Positions 27,334 through 40,151 of a stretch of 64,000 bases of DNA are shown one piece after another (within the stretch, counting starts at the first letter, position 1; each line of letters begins with the position of its first letter). The position numbers were made by a program, and so were the translations under genes. The notes beneath the pieces are model-generated. The model made no database searches, was not told the origin of the DNA, and was given only the letters and a program-made list of their open reading frames with translations. Source of the stretch: JAJPKK01 sp963702755 (lineage in GTDB: Bacteria > Pseudomonadota > Alphaproteobacteria > Rhizobiales > Xanthobacteraceae); contig CAVPDZ010000018.1 of NCBI GenBank assembly GCA_963702755.1, positions 186,001-250,000 on the forward strand, in the 5' to 3' direction.

Positions 27334-28293
27334 ATGAACACAGCATCGACTCTGGTGACGTCCGCGCTGTTCGCAGTATTGGTGCTGCCAGCTTTCGGCG
27401 AACCTGCCGGACCGGCGGCGAAAGACGGTGCACACGCTGCAACGATTCCGGATTTTTCCGGCGTTTGGTTCCACCCGGCCTTTCCCTGGTATGAGCCGCC
27501 GGCATCGGGGCCCGGGCCGGTGACGAACCGGTCGCGGTGGCCGCAGGGGCCGGGCAGCGCCAGCGGCTCGCAGGCTATTCCCCCGACGGCTGAGGGCGTG
27601 AGCGACTACGATCAGTTGGTCGGCGACTACACCAATCCGATCTTGCAGCCATGGGCGGCGGAGGTCGTGAAGAAACTCGGCAAAATGTCGCTCGCCGGAA
27701 TCACGTTTCCCAATCCGGCCAACCAGTGTTGGCCCGAACCGGTGCCGTTCATTTTCAAGGAATTTTTGGTGCAGCTCATTCAGCGGCCGAACGAGATCAT
27801 ATTGTTGTACCACGGGGACCACGAAGTGCGCCGCGTGCGGCTCAACGAACCTCACCCGCAGCCGCTGACGCCGTCCTGGTTCGGCGATTCCGTCGGTCAC
27901 TACGAGGGCGACACCCTGGTGATCGATACCGTCGGCGTCAAGACCGATCGGCCGTTCGCGATGATCGACCTGTTCGGAACACCCTATACCGAAAAGCTGC
28001 ATGTCATCGAACGCTATCGGTTTCGAGACTATGACGACGTGAAGGACGCGATCGAGAGGAACAAAAACGAGAACTGGTTGTTCGCTGGCGACGTCTTCAG
28101 CAGGCACCGCGGCAAGTTCCTGCAAGTGCACCTGACCATCGAAGACGAAGGCGTCTTCACGACGCCGTGGACCGCAACGATGACCTACATCCCGAACAGA
28201 GACCAGTTTCCCGAAGTGGTCTGCGCCGAAAACCCGCGATGGTTTCCGGGCACCGAATCGATGGTTCCGATCGCAAACAAACCCGATTTCTGA
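27334..28293 (+). CDS. Secreted protein of unknown function (FSGLW family), copy 2
   Basis: A 319-residue paralogue of the gene at 1982. After its own signal peptide (LVTSALFAVLVLPAFG) the mature part is nearly collinear: IPDFSGVWFHPAFPWYEPP, DYDQLVGDYTNPILQPWAAE, GDSVGHYEGDTLVIDTVG and LTIEDEGVFTTPWTATMTY match copy 1 almost residue for residue, while VYGNPSNQCWPMPMLF versus FPNPANQCWPEPVPFI and the C-terminus differ. GGAGGGG lies before the ATG. Unlike copy 1 it is not followed by cytochrome b561. Function unknown. Confidence 0.8.
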   Translation: MNTASTLVTSALFAVLVLPAFGEPAGPAAKDGAHAATIPDFSGVWFHPAFPWYEPPASGPGPVTNRSRWPQGPGSASGSQAIPPTAEGVSDYDQLVGDYTNPILQPWAAEVVKKLGKMSLAGITFPNPANQCWPEPVPFIFKEFLVQLIQRPNEIILLYHGDHEVRRVRLNEPHPQPLTPSWFGDSVGHYEGDTLVIDTVGVKTDRPFAMIDLFGTPYTEKLHVIERYRFRDYDDVKDAIERNKNENWLFAGDVFSRHRGKFLQVHLTIEDEGVFTTPWTATMTYIPNRDQFPEVVCAENPRWFPGTESMVPIANKPDF

Positions 28294-28420
28294 ACGGCGG
28301 TTGAACGGCGCGACGGCAACGAGGCGATAAGAGCGGCCTTGGTCGACGCCGATGTGGACGCGAGGGGGCCAGCGTCCGATTGCGGTTTCGGTCGCCGGCA
28401 GCAGCCGCGAATGAGGCCGC

Positions 28421-28828
28421 TCAGGCGAGGTCGAGCGCGAAGCGTTTGAGGTCGGCGAGCGAGCAGTGGTCGAGCGCGCCTTCGTGCGTGGCGCGCAGCA
28501 CGACGCGGGGCGCCTGGCCCGCCTCAAGGGCCTCCTGCCATCGCGGTGCGCAGAGGCACCAGCGGTCGCCGGGCTTGAGGCCGGGAAAGCCGTATTCCGG
28601 CATCGGCGTCGAAAGATCATTCCCGCGCGATTTTGAAAATTCGAGAAAGGCTGCGGTCGTGACGACGCAGACGGTGTGACTGCCGACATCCTCTCGGCTG
28701 GTGTCGCAGCAGCCGTCCCTGAAGAACCCGGTCATCGGTTTGATCGAGCAGACGTCAAGCTTGTCACCGAGGACATTGCGCGGCGCGCCGGGTCGACCGC
28801 CGCCGTCTCCATTGTCGTCTCTCAACAT
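28421..28828 (-). CDS. DUF2237 family protein
   Basis: A 135-residue cytoplasmic protein with the near-complete DUF2237 pattern: NVLGDKLDVCS, MTGFFRDGCCDTSREDVGSHTVC, SKSRGNDLSTPMPEYGFPGLKPGDRWCLCAPRW and VVLRATHEGAL. The conserved cysteines suggest metal or cofactor binding; the role is not established. The ATG at 28828 is chosen over the upstream open frame because GGGAGG lies five bases before it. Confidence 0.9.
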   Translation of the reverse strand: MLRDDNGDGGGRPGAPRNVLGDKLDVCSIKPMTGFFRDGCCDTSREDVGSHTVCVVTTAAFLEFSKSRGNDLSTPMPEYGFPGLKPGDRWCLCAPRWQEALEAGQAPRVVLRATHEGALDHCSLADLKRFALDLA

Positions 28829-28913
28829 TGCCGCCTCCCATATTGTAGCCTGCGACCACCGCGGCTTTGCGGGTGTGCGCACCAAGGAACAAAATTTCGG
28901 TCCTGAAAAACCT

Positions 28914-29627
28914 TCATCCGATCTCGAGCAGGAGTTTCTGCAGGATCGCCTGTTTGAAATTATCGAAGCCGACCAATTCGATGAGGACGTGGCCCTGGCC
29001 GCCGACAACGTGCCGACGGTAGTAGACATCGAGGCCCTCGGGAGGTTGCGGCGGGAAAATGTACTCGGGCGGTTTCACGATGATCGGGAGGCCGTTGATG
29101 ATCACGCCTTTCGCCACCAGCGCGTCACGCACGTCGCGAAGGCCGGCGATGCCTTGATTGTCATCGCCGTCGCCCGACACGTCGATCACCTTTCGCCCGC
29201 CGGCGAACTCGCGGTCGAATTGCCGGTCGCAGAACAACAGCGCCCTGCTGATGTAGGTGTTGATGCCGATCGGCGGACGTTGCGCGCTCTTCAAGCGGTC
29301 GCGGAATCCGTCCATCGATTTGGCGTCTTCGACCCGCGTCCAGGGGACCATGATCTCCTGGTCGCGCGACCATGCAATGAAGGTGATGGCGAGGACCGGC
29401 GGGTCGAGTTCGTGAATGACGCCGAGCACGCGCGGATCGCCGAGCGCTTCGACATAGCCGTCCTGCTGGGTCTTGTAGCGCGAGGGATTGACGCTGCCGG
29501 ACACGTCGGTCGCCAGAATGAGCTGCATCCCGACCGTTTCGCGTTCAGCCGCTTTCGCGCCGAACGGCGCCAACGCGAACGCGGAACCAGTCGCCAACGC
29601 CCGACGCCGGGTGACCTGAGTTTTCAT
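28914..29627 (-). CDS. DUF1194 (von Willebrand A-like) secreted protein
   Basis: A 237-residue exported protein with a twin-arginine-like signal (TRRRALATGSAFALAPFGAKA) and a DUF1194 VWA-like fold: LILATDVSGSVNPSRYKTQQDGY carries the MIDAS-type DxSxS motif, then ALLFCDRQFDREFAGGRKVIDVSGDGDDNQG. It probably binds a divalent ion and mediates protein contact in the periplasm. ATG at 29627 with AGGAG seven bases upstream is preferred to 29675. Clustered with the DUF2237 gene on the same strand. Confidence 0.88.
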   Translation of the reverse strand: MKTQVTRRRALATGSAFALAPFGAKAAERETVGMQLILATDVSGSVNPSRYKTQQDGYVEALGDPRVLGVIHELDPPVLAITFIAWSRDQEIMVPWTRVEDAKSMDGFRDRLKSAQRPPIGINTYISRALLFCDRQFDREFAGGRKVIDVSGDGDDNQGIAGLRDVRDALVAKGVIINGLPIIVKPPEYIFPPQPPEGLDVYYRRHVVGGQGHVLIELVGFDNFKQAILQKLLLEIG

Positions 29628-29770
29628 CGCGCAGCTCCTGCGTGCCATGGCGCGCTCGCTTGCCCGAAAGTGCAAAACCTACCCGCGAGTTCGACTCGGA
29701 AAGGCTATCCCGATGCGCGACGCTTGGGAACCCATGCGAGGTGCAACCAGCACTAAGCATGCAGCCAGCG

Positions 29771-31451
29771 CTAGAAGTGCCAGATCAAATCCATGGCGGC
29801 GATCCATTCGAAGTTCTTGTTCGGTGCAATGATCCCGCCGCCCGCGGACGCCGGCACTGCATTGAAGTTGCCGTTGAACGCATTGGCGTCGAGCGAATGG
29901 TAGTAGGCGATCTCCGGCCGGAGTTCGACCTGAGGCGAGAGCCAGTGCTGCCAGCCGAGCGCCCAATTGAGATAGCGGGTCTTGGTGCCGGTGCGCTGGC
30001 CTTCCATGTCGTCGTAGAACTCGCCGCGCAGCGAGATGTTGTCGAGGGCGGAGAATTTGTAGTTCAGATAAAAGAGCGCGGCATATGACTGCGCCGTGCA
30101 GGTCACCTGGGAAGGATTGCACTGGGCGAAGAACGGCGCATTGAAATTGAAGCCGTTGGCGAGGGTGAAGGGATATCCGTTGTTGGCAATGATGGCGTTG
30201 GCGAGCGCATTGTTGCCGCTGCCGTTCAATACGTTTCGCTGGCCGAGCGTGTAGGCCTCGAACGAGAGGTGCCACTGATCATTGAACTTGTGATAGTAGG
30301 TCCCGCCGAACCATTGAAGGTTGTCGTAGCCCCACGTTCCATTATTGATGCCGTTGGCGGTGAGGTAGAAGGCGTCACGGCCGCTGTCGCTCTGATAGCG
30401 GATGGCAGCGGTGACCGAGGGTCGCGCGCCCGGGTCCCTGGGCATCGTGGTGCCGGGGAAGACTGGATTAGGAAACGGGTTGGCGACCGTCTCACCCCAA
30501 CGCCACGCGGCCGTGTCGCTGCCGATGACGACGCCGGCCTGCACGAACCAATTCTTGGTGACGGCCAAAGTCGCGAGAACACCTTGGTTGGTATAGTTGT
30601 CGAGCGCGTAGCTCATCGAGTGCGAGTACATGTAATTGTTCGGCGCGAGCTGCGCTTCGATATCGGGGATGGCGATGAAGCGCCCCGCCCTCAGCACCAG
30701 ACCCTGCGCGAACTGCGGCAAATACAGTTCGCCATAGATCATCGGAAAATCGTAGCCGTTGACGAGGTTGTGGCCGAACAACTGGTAGCTGGCGATGCCA
30801 TAGGCGGTCGTATACCGATAGTTCTCGCCGTAGATGCCGGAGACGCGAAAACCCCAATCGATGTGGTCGGTCTGCACCGTGTCTGGAACGCGCTCCATGT
30901 AGACGACGGCCTGATCGAGCGTCGCCGTGTTCGGCGTGTACATGTACGCCGCCGGAAAATTGCCGCCCGGCTGAACCGTGCTGGTGCTGAGGTTCGCGCC
31001 CGGATTGATCCAGCCATAGACCTGGATGTGCGCGTCGCTCATCGCCTTGCCGAGGGCGGTGTTGGCGAGCGCCGCCATCAATGGACTGTCGACCGAATTG
31101 GGTCGGCTCACGCCGATCGATGTCGCGCCACCATAGGGCCATTCGGTGAAAGGATAGGGTGGGCTCGACTGCGGCGTCGTTGGCCAGCCGTCGCGATGCG
31201 AGGGCGGTGCCTTCGGATCGGTCGGGGCGGCATCGTGGCCCCACTCCAGCCGATAGTAGTTCACGAGGCGCGTGAAGAAATCGTCGCCGAGATAGGCGTC
31301 GAGGCAGTTGTAGTTCTTGTAAGGTGCGTCTGGCGCTCGGCAATTGTACGCCGTCGTCGATTTGGAATTGGCCGCCGCCGCGACCTGGCCGATCATCGCG
31401 AACTACCACCGGCACCGCTACGGCGAGACCCGCAACGTCTTTGATCTTCAT
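29771..31451 (-). CDS. BBP2-like outer-membrane beta-barrel porin, signal peptide frameshifted
   Basis: A beta-barrel protein of about 555 residues with a mature start such as YNCRAPDAPYKNYNCLDAYLGDDFF, HIQVYGWINPGANLSTS, DWGFRVSGIYGENYRYTTAYG and a C-terminal DLIWHF. It matches the putative beta-barrel porin-2 (OmpL-like, BBP2) family rather than the porin at 25102. The intact frame starts mid-way at 31396; a signal-like start (MKIKDVAGLAVAVPVVV) lies in another frame from ATG 31451, and removing one base near 31398 joins them as VAMIGQVAAAANS. Substrate unknown. Confidence 0.82.
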
Positions 31452-31739
31452 GCGACGCCCCCCGGCCATCACATCGCTGTCACGCAGCCTTGTCTTCCGA
31501 TCTCCGGTCTATGCAGTTCCTCTATCCCGGCACGCAAATTGTCGACCGCGTCGCCGAGAAATCAAGAACAGACTGGGAGGCTGACGATAAAGTTGCGGGG
31601 TGTGTCCAAAATGACATCTTCGCGCCCGTCGCACGACAAAAAGCACGCGATTTCTCACCCGAGCCCGACTATGATCCGGCGCAGAAACGCTGCGAAGCGG
31701 CGCCCGGCTTCAAATCGTACCGCCATCAGGGAGCACATC

Positions 31740-32309
31740 ATGTCCACTACCGGCTGGATCGTCCTCGGCGTGATCGTCGTCGTCGTGCTGTGGGTCATCA
31801 GCGTCTACAACAGCCTCGTCTCCATGGGGCAGCGGGTAAGCCAGGCGTTTGCCGACATCGACGTCCAGCTTCGCCAGCGCCACGACCTCATTCCGAACCT
31901 GGTGGAAACCGTGAAGGGCTATGCCACGCATGAGCGCGGCACCCTCGAAGCGGTGACGCAGGCGCGCAACATGGCGATCGCCGCCCAGTCGCAAGGTCCG
32001 CAGGCGCAGGCTGCCGCCGAGACCCAGCTGTCCGGCGTGCTCGGCCGGCTCATTGCGTTGTCGGAGGCTTATCCGGACCTCAAGGCCAACACGAATTTCC
32101 AGCAGTTGCAGGCCCAGCTCACCGACATCGAGAACAAGCTCGCGGCCGCGCGCCGCTTCTTCAACAATGCCGTGAGCGAGTTCAATGCGCGCATCCAGCA
32201 ATTCCCGGCGGCGCTGTTCGCCGGCATGCTCGGATTCACGCCGCGGCAGTTCTTCGATCTCGGCGAGGAGCGCAAGACGGTCCAGGAAGTGCCGCAGGTG
32301 AAGTTCTAG
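31740..32309 (+). CDS. lemA: LemA family protein
   Basis: A 189-residue membrane-anchored coiled-coil protein. An N-terminal helix (WIVLGVIVVVVLWVISVY) is followed by NSLVSMGQRVSQAFADIDVQLRQRHDLIPNLVETVKGYATHE, and then helices containing YPDLKANTNFQQLQAQLTDIENKLAAARRFFNNAVSEFNARIQQFP, all classical LemA. The ATG at 31740 has GGGAG six bases upstream. It is followed by an M48 peptidase, a very frequent pair in bacteria. Confidence 0.93.
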   Translation: MSTTGWIVLGVIVVVVLWVISVYNSLVSMGQRVSQAFADIDVQLRQRHDLIPNLVETVKGYATHERGTLEAVTQARNMAIAAQSQGPQAQAAAETQLSGVLGRLIALSEAYPDLKANTNFQQLQAQLTDIENKLAAARRFFNNAVSEFNARIQQFPAALFAGMLGFTPRQFFDLGEERKTVQEVPQVKF

Positions 32310-32426
32310 GCGGTCATTCTACGGCGCCGCAGCGAAGCGCAGATGAACCCGGAACTTGCGGGCTGCGACTTCCATTTGGTTTCGCGTTCGCCGAGCGCGC
32401 CCGAATTGATGAAGCGGATTTGAACC

Positions 32427-33673
32427 ATGGCGGCCTATGGGCTCTACAGCCACATCGAATCGAACAAGCGTCGTTCGGTTCTGCTGCTCATCGGCCTCTT
32501 TCTGCTTGTCTATGTCATGGTCTATGCGGGCGCGCTCGTCGCCGAGGCGATGAGCTACAATGCCTCGCTGCAATTCCTGCTGCGCAAAGCCTGGTACGAC
32601 CTGATCCGCGCCTTTCCGATCGCGACCATCGGCACGATCGCGTGGATCGCGATCGCCTATTACTTCCATCAGTCGATGATCGACGGCCTGACCGGCGGCC
32701 GCGAAGTCACCCGCACCGAGGAGCCGCGCCTCTACAATCTCCTCGAGAACCTTTGCATTTCGCGCGGCATCACCATGCCCAAGCTCAAGGTGATGGACAG
32801 CGACGCGCTCAATGCCTTCGCGACCGGCATGAACGAAAAGCAGTATTCCGTCACGGTGACCACGGCCTTGTTGGAACAGCTCGACGATGCCGAGCTCGAG
32901 GCCGTGCTCGGCCACGAGCTGACCCACATTCGCAACGGCGACGTGCGCCTGATGGTGATCGCGCTGGTCATCGCCGGCGGCATCGCGTTCTTTGCCGAGA
33001 TGTTCTTCCGGCTGTGGTTCTACAGCGGTTTCGCGGCCGGCGTTCGGGGGACAGTGACAGCGACCGTGGGCGGGGCGGCAATGGCATCGCCATCGTCATC
33101 GCAATCGGGTTGGTCGCGATCGCGTGGTTCGTGTCGCTGCTGATCCGCTTCGCGCTGTCACGCTCGCGCGAATATCTGGCCGATGCCGGCTCGGTCGAGC
33201 TCACCAAGAATCCCGACGCCATGATCATGGCGCTGCGCAAGATCGAAGGCCGCGGCGAATTGCAGGGGGCGACCTCCGCGGTGATGGAGATGTGCGTCGA
33301 CAATCCGCGCGAAGAGTGGACGGATTTGTTCTCCACTCACCCGCCGATCGAAGCGCGCATCAAGAAGCTGGTCGATCTCATGGGCGGACACGATCCGGGC
33401 CCGCTGGCGTTGCCCGCGCCGGACGACGGTCAGCAGACCGAGGCGCTGCCGGACATGCAATCCGGCGAGCCAGGTTCAGGACAGGGTCCGTGGGGAGGCA
33501 GCGCCGATCAGCCGCCGCCCGGCGCAGGCCCGTGGGGGCCGGCTCCCGCCGAACCGCCGCCATCTGTGCCGCAGCGTCCGTTCCTCCCCGACAGGCCTCC
33601 GATCGATCTCGGCGCGCCGGCCGGGCCGCCGCCCGGCGGCGCCCCCGGCCCATGGGGCAAACCCGGCGGATGA
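32427..33673 (+). CDS. M48-family membrane metalloprotease (HtpX-like), one-base deletion
   Basis: Zinc protease of the M48/HtpX type, about 415 residues. Two N-terminal membrane helices, then AVLGHELTHIRNGDVRLM with the HExxH zinc site, two more helices, and in the shifted frame ALSRSREYLADAGSVELTKNPDAMIMALRKI (third ligand Glu) and FSTHPPIEARIKKLV. The frame changes at a G5 run near 33044-33048, where one G appears missing. A Pro/Gly-rich tail of about 80 residues follows the catalytic domain. Expected role: degradation of misfolded membrane proteins; cotranscribed with lemA. Confidence 0.88.
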
Positions 33674-33727
33674 CGGACCGCGGGCGTCCCGCCCGCAATT
33701 GCCAGGCGACGGTTACGAAGCCAAGCG

Positions 33728-34552
33728 CTACGGCACGATCGCAAACGCGCGCGCCGGGAATCCGAGCCCATCTTTGACCTTCGGCCACGTCACCACGATG
33801 ATCGCGCCCGTCGCCGGCACCTGATCGAGATTGGCCATGACCTCGATCTGGAAATGACCCTGCTGGAGGATGTAGGTCTCCGACTCCATCTTGTCGGTCG
33901 TGTCGGTGTCCATCAATTCATGGCCGATCGCGGTGACGCCGCGCTGCTCGATCAGAAACTTGACGGTCGCGAGCGACCACGCCGGGAATTCGCTGCGCTT
34001 GAAGCGCTCCGGGTTGGTGTCCCAGTCCTTGTACATGTCCGTGCGCAGCGCCGCGAACGCGCCCTTGGGCACCCGTCCATGCGTCTTCTCCCACGCCATG
34101 AGATCGGCGACCGAGAAGGCATGGTTCGGCTCCTTGGCGATGTAAGGCGTATCGTCGAGCACGACGAGCGGCAGGATCATCTGCTTGAGCGGGATCTTGT
34201 CCATGGTGATGCCGTTCTCGGCGAAGTGCGCCGGCGGATCGACATGGGTGCCGTATTGGCCGACCATCTCGTAGAAGGTGGTGCGGAAGCCATCCTTCGG
34301 GATCGTGTAAGGCTCATGGGTCTTGGGGTCGGCGGCCGGCGTCATCTTGGCCTGTCCGAAACCGGACCACACCGGCGTGTCCGGTCCGAAACTGTGGGTG
34401 AGGTCGACGAACTTCTTGCCGGCGATGACCTGGAGAACGCGATCGAGATCGCTCTCCCGTGCGCCCGAAGGGACGCCGATCATAAGCGCGGCGCCGACGA
34501 CGATCATCGATGACGCAATCAAGATTGAACGCGATGAAATCGAGCGAAACAT
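33728..34552 (-). CDS. Secreted cyclase-family protein (kynurenine formamidase fold)
   Basis: A 274-residue hydrolase with signal peptide (MIVVGAALMIGVPSGARE). The cyclase fold (PF04199) shows KKFVDLTHSFGPDTPVW and the metal motif YGTHVDPPAHF (HxDxPxH), then DLMAWEKTHGRVPKGAFAALRT and TAIGHELMDTD. Characterised members act on kynurenine, isatin or polyketide substrates; here it is periplasmic. It is convergent with the M48 protease gene and divergent from the beta-propeller gene at 34721. Confidence 0.86.
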   Translation of the reverse strand: MFRSISSRSILIASSMIVVGAALMIGVPSGARESDLDRVLQVIAGKKFVDLTHSFGPDTPVWSGFGQAKMTPAADPKTHEPYTIPKDGFRTTFYEMVGQYGTHVDPPAHFAENGITMDKIPLKQMILPLVVLDDTPYIAKEPNHAFSVADLMAWEKTHGRVPKGAFAALRTDMYKDWDTNPERFKRSEFPAWSLATVKFLIEQRGVTAIGHELMDTDTTDKMESETYILQQGHFQIEVMANLDQVPATGAIIVVTWPKVKDGLGFPARAFAIVP

Positions 34553-34720
34553 GAGGCGCGCTCCCGCGGCGATTTATGATGGCGGAGTTATATCCCGTCG
34601 CCAGCGCGGGCGCGACCGCAGGCACTTGCGGCGCGACGGTCGGACGAACGATGCGTCGCGAATGGCTTGCGATTGCTTCCGTCCGGGGCGTAGAAACCGG
34701 CAGCCTCGATCGACGAGACT

Positions 34721-35849
34721 ATGCGGGAGCCATGGATGTCGATTTCAGATCGCGCGAGACTTGCGCTCCTCGCCGGCGCCGTCGTGGCGACCGCGTCGGC
34801 AACCGCAGCGCTCGCACAGCAATTCCCTAAGCCGACCGAGTTGCCGAACCCGTATCGCCTCGTCGAGGGCTGGCCGACGCTGCCCAAGGAGATGGGCGGC
34901 GGACATTGGGGCGAGGTGATCCGCGTGCACGTCGCCCGGCGACGGCAACATCTGGGTCTTCCACCGCTGCTTCAACACGGTGCCGCCGGGTCACGCGACC
35001 TGCATCAATCGCGGCGCCGCCAACCCGCCGATCCTGGAGTTCGATCCGTCCGGCAAGCTGCTCAAAAGCTTCGGCGCGGGACTGTTCGCCTATCCCCACG
35101 GTTTCACCATCGACGGCGACGGCAATCTGTGGACGAGCGACGTGAACGACGAAGCGACCGTCCTCGGCATGTCCGCGAAGAACGCAGATGGCGTGCTGAT
35201 GGGCGAGGAAGTCCTCAAGCTGAGCCCGGACGGCAAGGTGCTGATGATGCTCGGCAAGGAAGGCGTTGCCGGAAACGGTCCGCGATACGTTCGATCGGCC
35301 GACCGGCGTCGCCATTGCCCCGAACGGCGACATCTTCGTGTCGGACGGCCATCAGCCCAACAAGTTCGGCACCGGACGCATCGTCAAATTCGCCAAGGAT
35401 GGCCGCTTCATCAAATCGTGGGGACGCAAAGGATCGGCGCCCGGGCGAATTCGACGAGCCGCACGACATTTTCATCGGCGGCTCGCAGGAGCGGGTCTAC
35501 GTCGCCGACCGGCGCAACAACCGCATCCAGGTGTTCGACCAGGACGGCAATTTCATTGCCGCGTGGCATCAGTTCGGCCAGCCGAGTTCGGTCTTCGTCG
35601 GCAAGGACGATACGATCTATGTCGGCGCCTCGTTCCGCGATCCGGCAGCGCAAGAAAGGCGAGTTGCGCGGAATCGTCATCGGAAACGCCAAAGACGGTG
35701 CGCTCACCGCCTTCATTCCCGATCCGGCCGACCTCGATAAGGTCGAGTTGGGAACGTCCGCCTCCGGCATTGCGGCCGATGCCGCCGGCAATATCTACGC
35801 GGCAGACGTCGGCGCGCACAATTTGCGCAAATACGTGAAGATCAAGTAG
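34721..35849 (+). pseudogene. NHL/6-bladed beta-propeller protein, four frameshifts
   Basis: Signal peptide (LALLAGAVVATASATAALAQQ) followed by a propeller whose blades appear in different frames: NPYRLVEGWPTLPKEMGGGHWGEV, ILEFDPSGKLLKSFGAGLFAYPHGFTIDGDGNLWTSD, TGVAIAPNGDIFVSDGHQPN, DEPHDIFIGGSQERVYVADRRNNRIQVFDQDGNFIAAWHQFGQPSSVFVG and SGIAADAAGNIYAADVGAHNLRKYVK. Breaks occur near 34930, 35270, 35440 and 35645. It resembles the peptidyl-glycine alpha-amidating-lyase-like NHL group. Start could be ATG 34721 or 34736. Likely a single intact gene with sequence errors. Confidence 0.78.
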
Positions 35850-35878
35850 GCCGCTCAATCGTTCGAACGCGCGAAATC

Positions 35879-37154
35879 ATGCACCATTTCACCTATCGCG
35901 GCGGCCTGCTCCATGCCGAGGAGATCGCCCTCGACCGTCTCGCGGCCGAGATCGGGACGCCGTTCTATTGCTATTCGACCGCGACGCTGACGCGGCACTA
36001 CCAGGTCTTCGCCGGCACCTTCGCCGACGTGCGGGCACTCGTCTGCTACGCCATGAAGGCGAATTCCAATCAGGCCGTCATCAAGACGCTCGCCCAACTC
36101 GGCGCCGGCGCCGACGTCGTGTCGGGCGGCGAACTGGCCCGCGCGCATGCCGCCGGCATTGCGCCGGAGAAGATCGTGTTTTCCGGGATCGGCAAGACCG
36201 CAAACGAGCTTGCCGCGGCGGTCGATGCCGGAATTCTCTGCATCAACGTCGAATCCGAGCCCGAGCTCGACCTCCTTTCGACGATCGCGGCGAGCAAGGG
36301 ACGCAAGGCGTCGATCTCGGTGCGCGTCAATCCGGACGTCGATGCCAAGACCCACGCCAAGATCGCGACCGGCAAGGCGGAGAACAAGTTCGGCATCCCG
36401 ATCAGCCGCGCGCGGGAGGTCTATACCCACGCCGCCAAGCTGCCGGGGGTGCGGGTGACCGGCGTCGACATGCACATCGGCAGCCAGATCACCGATCTGT
36501 CACCGTTCGAGAACGCCTTCGCGTTGCTGTCGGAGTTCGTCGCGCACGCTGCGGGCCGATGGGCATATGATCGACCACATCGACGTCGGCGGCGGTCTCG
36601 GCATTCCCTATGAGATCGACAACGAGCCGCCGCCGCATCCGGATGCCTATGCCCAGGTCGTCAAGCGCGCGATGCGAGCGCTGGATTGCCGGCTGATCCT
36701 CGAGCCCGGGCGCCTCATCGTCGGCAATGCCGGCATCCTGGTGACCAGGGTCATTTACGTGAAGCGCGGCAAGTCCAAGACCTTCGTCATCGTCGACGCG
36801 GCCATGAACGATCTGGTCCGGCCCACCTTGTATGAGGCCTACCACGACGTCATCCCGGTCCGGGAGCCGGCGCCGGGCGCGGGCCGCATGGTCGCCGATG
36901 TGGTCGGGCCGGTCTGCGAAACCGGCGATTATCTTGCGCTCGACCGGGAGATGGCGGCCGTGGCGCCGGGCGATCTCCTCGCCATCATGACTGCCGGTGC
37001 CTATGGGGCGGTGCAGGCCGGAACCTACAACACCCGCCCCCTCGTTCCTGAAGTATTGGTGAACGGGGATCGCGTTGCGATCGTGCGGCCGCGAATCGAA
37101 GTTGCGGACCTCATCAGCAGCGATCGCATGCCGGACTGGCTTATGACTAAATAA
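35879..37154 (+). CDS. lysA: Diaminopimelate decarboxylase, one-base insertion
   Basis: PLP fold-type III enzyme making lysine from meso-diaminopimelate, about 424 residues. Seen: VCYAMKANSNQAVIKTLAQLGAGADVVSGGEL with the PLP Lys, VFSGIGKT, SVRVNPDVDAKTHAKIATGKAENKFGI, GVDMHIGSQI, then after a frame change IDVGGGLGIPYE, LILEPGRLIVGNAG and DAAMNDLVRPTLYEAYH. The extra base lies near 36541-36546 (after LLSEFVA; the restored peptide reads TLRADGHMIDH). The TIGR02302 gene follows, a common Rhizobiales arrangement. Confidence 0.93.
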
Positions 37155-37303
37155 CTGATCTCACGGGCCTTTGCGACCGAGGCCGGGGCCGGCGGCGTAC
37201 TGTTACCAAACCAAGGCCCCATTTTGGCCGCGCACTCACGTCAAACCGTTTGTGTTCTTATGTATTTATGTGAAGATAGCTTTGTCCCTTTCAGGAGAAT
37301 CGT

Positions 37304-39928
<2,625 letters not shown>

Positions 39929-39955
39929 GTTATCCGATAGCGCTACTACGATGAG

Positions 39956-39990
39956 GCCGCGAGCCGATACCGCTCGCGGCTTTGTCGTTT
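39956..39990 (+). terminator. Rho-independent terminator after the TIGR02302 gene
   Basis: A 9-bp perfect stem (GCCGCGAGC / GCTCGCGGC, loop of seven bases) followed by TTTGTCGTTT, 27 bases after the stop codon. Good position and form for an intrinsic terminator of the lysA-TIGR02302 unit. Confidence 0.75.
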
Positions 39991-40023
39991 GGTGACCTCA
40001 TCACTCGATCCTGTTGCGAGATG

Positions 40024-40045
40024 TCATGCCCCACGCGGGCGGGGC
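40024..40045. repeat. Palindrome in the spacer before a Bug receptor gene
   Basis: Inverted repeat ATGCCCC / GGGGCAT separated by ACGCGGGC. It lies between the terminator at 39956 and the palindrome at 40111. Probably another extragenic palindrome; no coding frame crosses it. Confidence 0.5.
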
Positions 40046-40110
40046 ATCCGGTGTTCCCTGTGTCACACGTGAACTGATTGGTGCATAAATCAGAGGCCAG
40101 TGGTTACTGG

Positions 40111-40133
40111 GTCGTCCGGTCAAGCCGGACGAC
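40111..40133. repeat. Palindromic element with 9-bp stem and TCAAG loop
   Basis: Perfect arms GTCGTCCGG / CCGGACGAC around the loop TCAAG. The loop is the complement of CTTGA, so read on the reverse strand this element has the same CTTGN-loop layout as those at 3549 and 59175, with a different stem. It ends 18 bases before the ATG of the next gene, so it would lie in that gene's 5' leader. Confidence 0.65.
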
Positions 40134-40151
40134 GACAGGTCAGGGGCTTGC

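Noticed and set aside
26814..27337. Small forward frames between the porin and copy 2 of the secreted family
   Set aside because: No ribosome sites, odd composition and no recognisable family; treated as intergenic.
30269..31444. Forward open frame of 391 residues opposite the second porin
   Set aside because: Arg/Val-rich shadow of the reverse-strand barrel gene.
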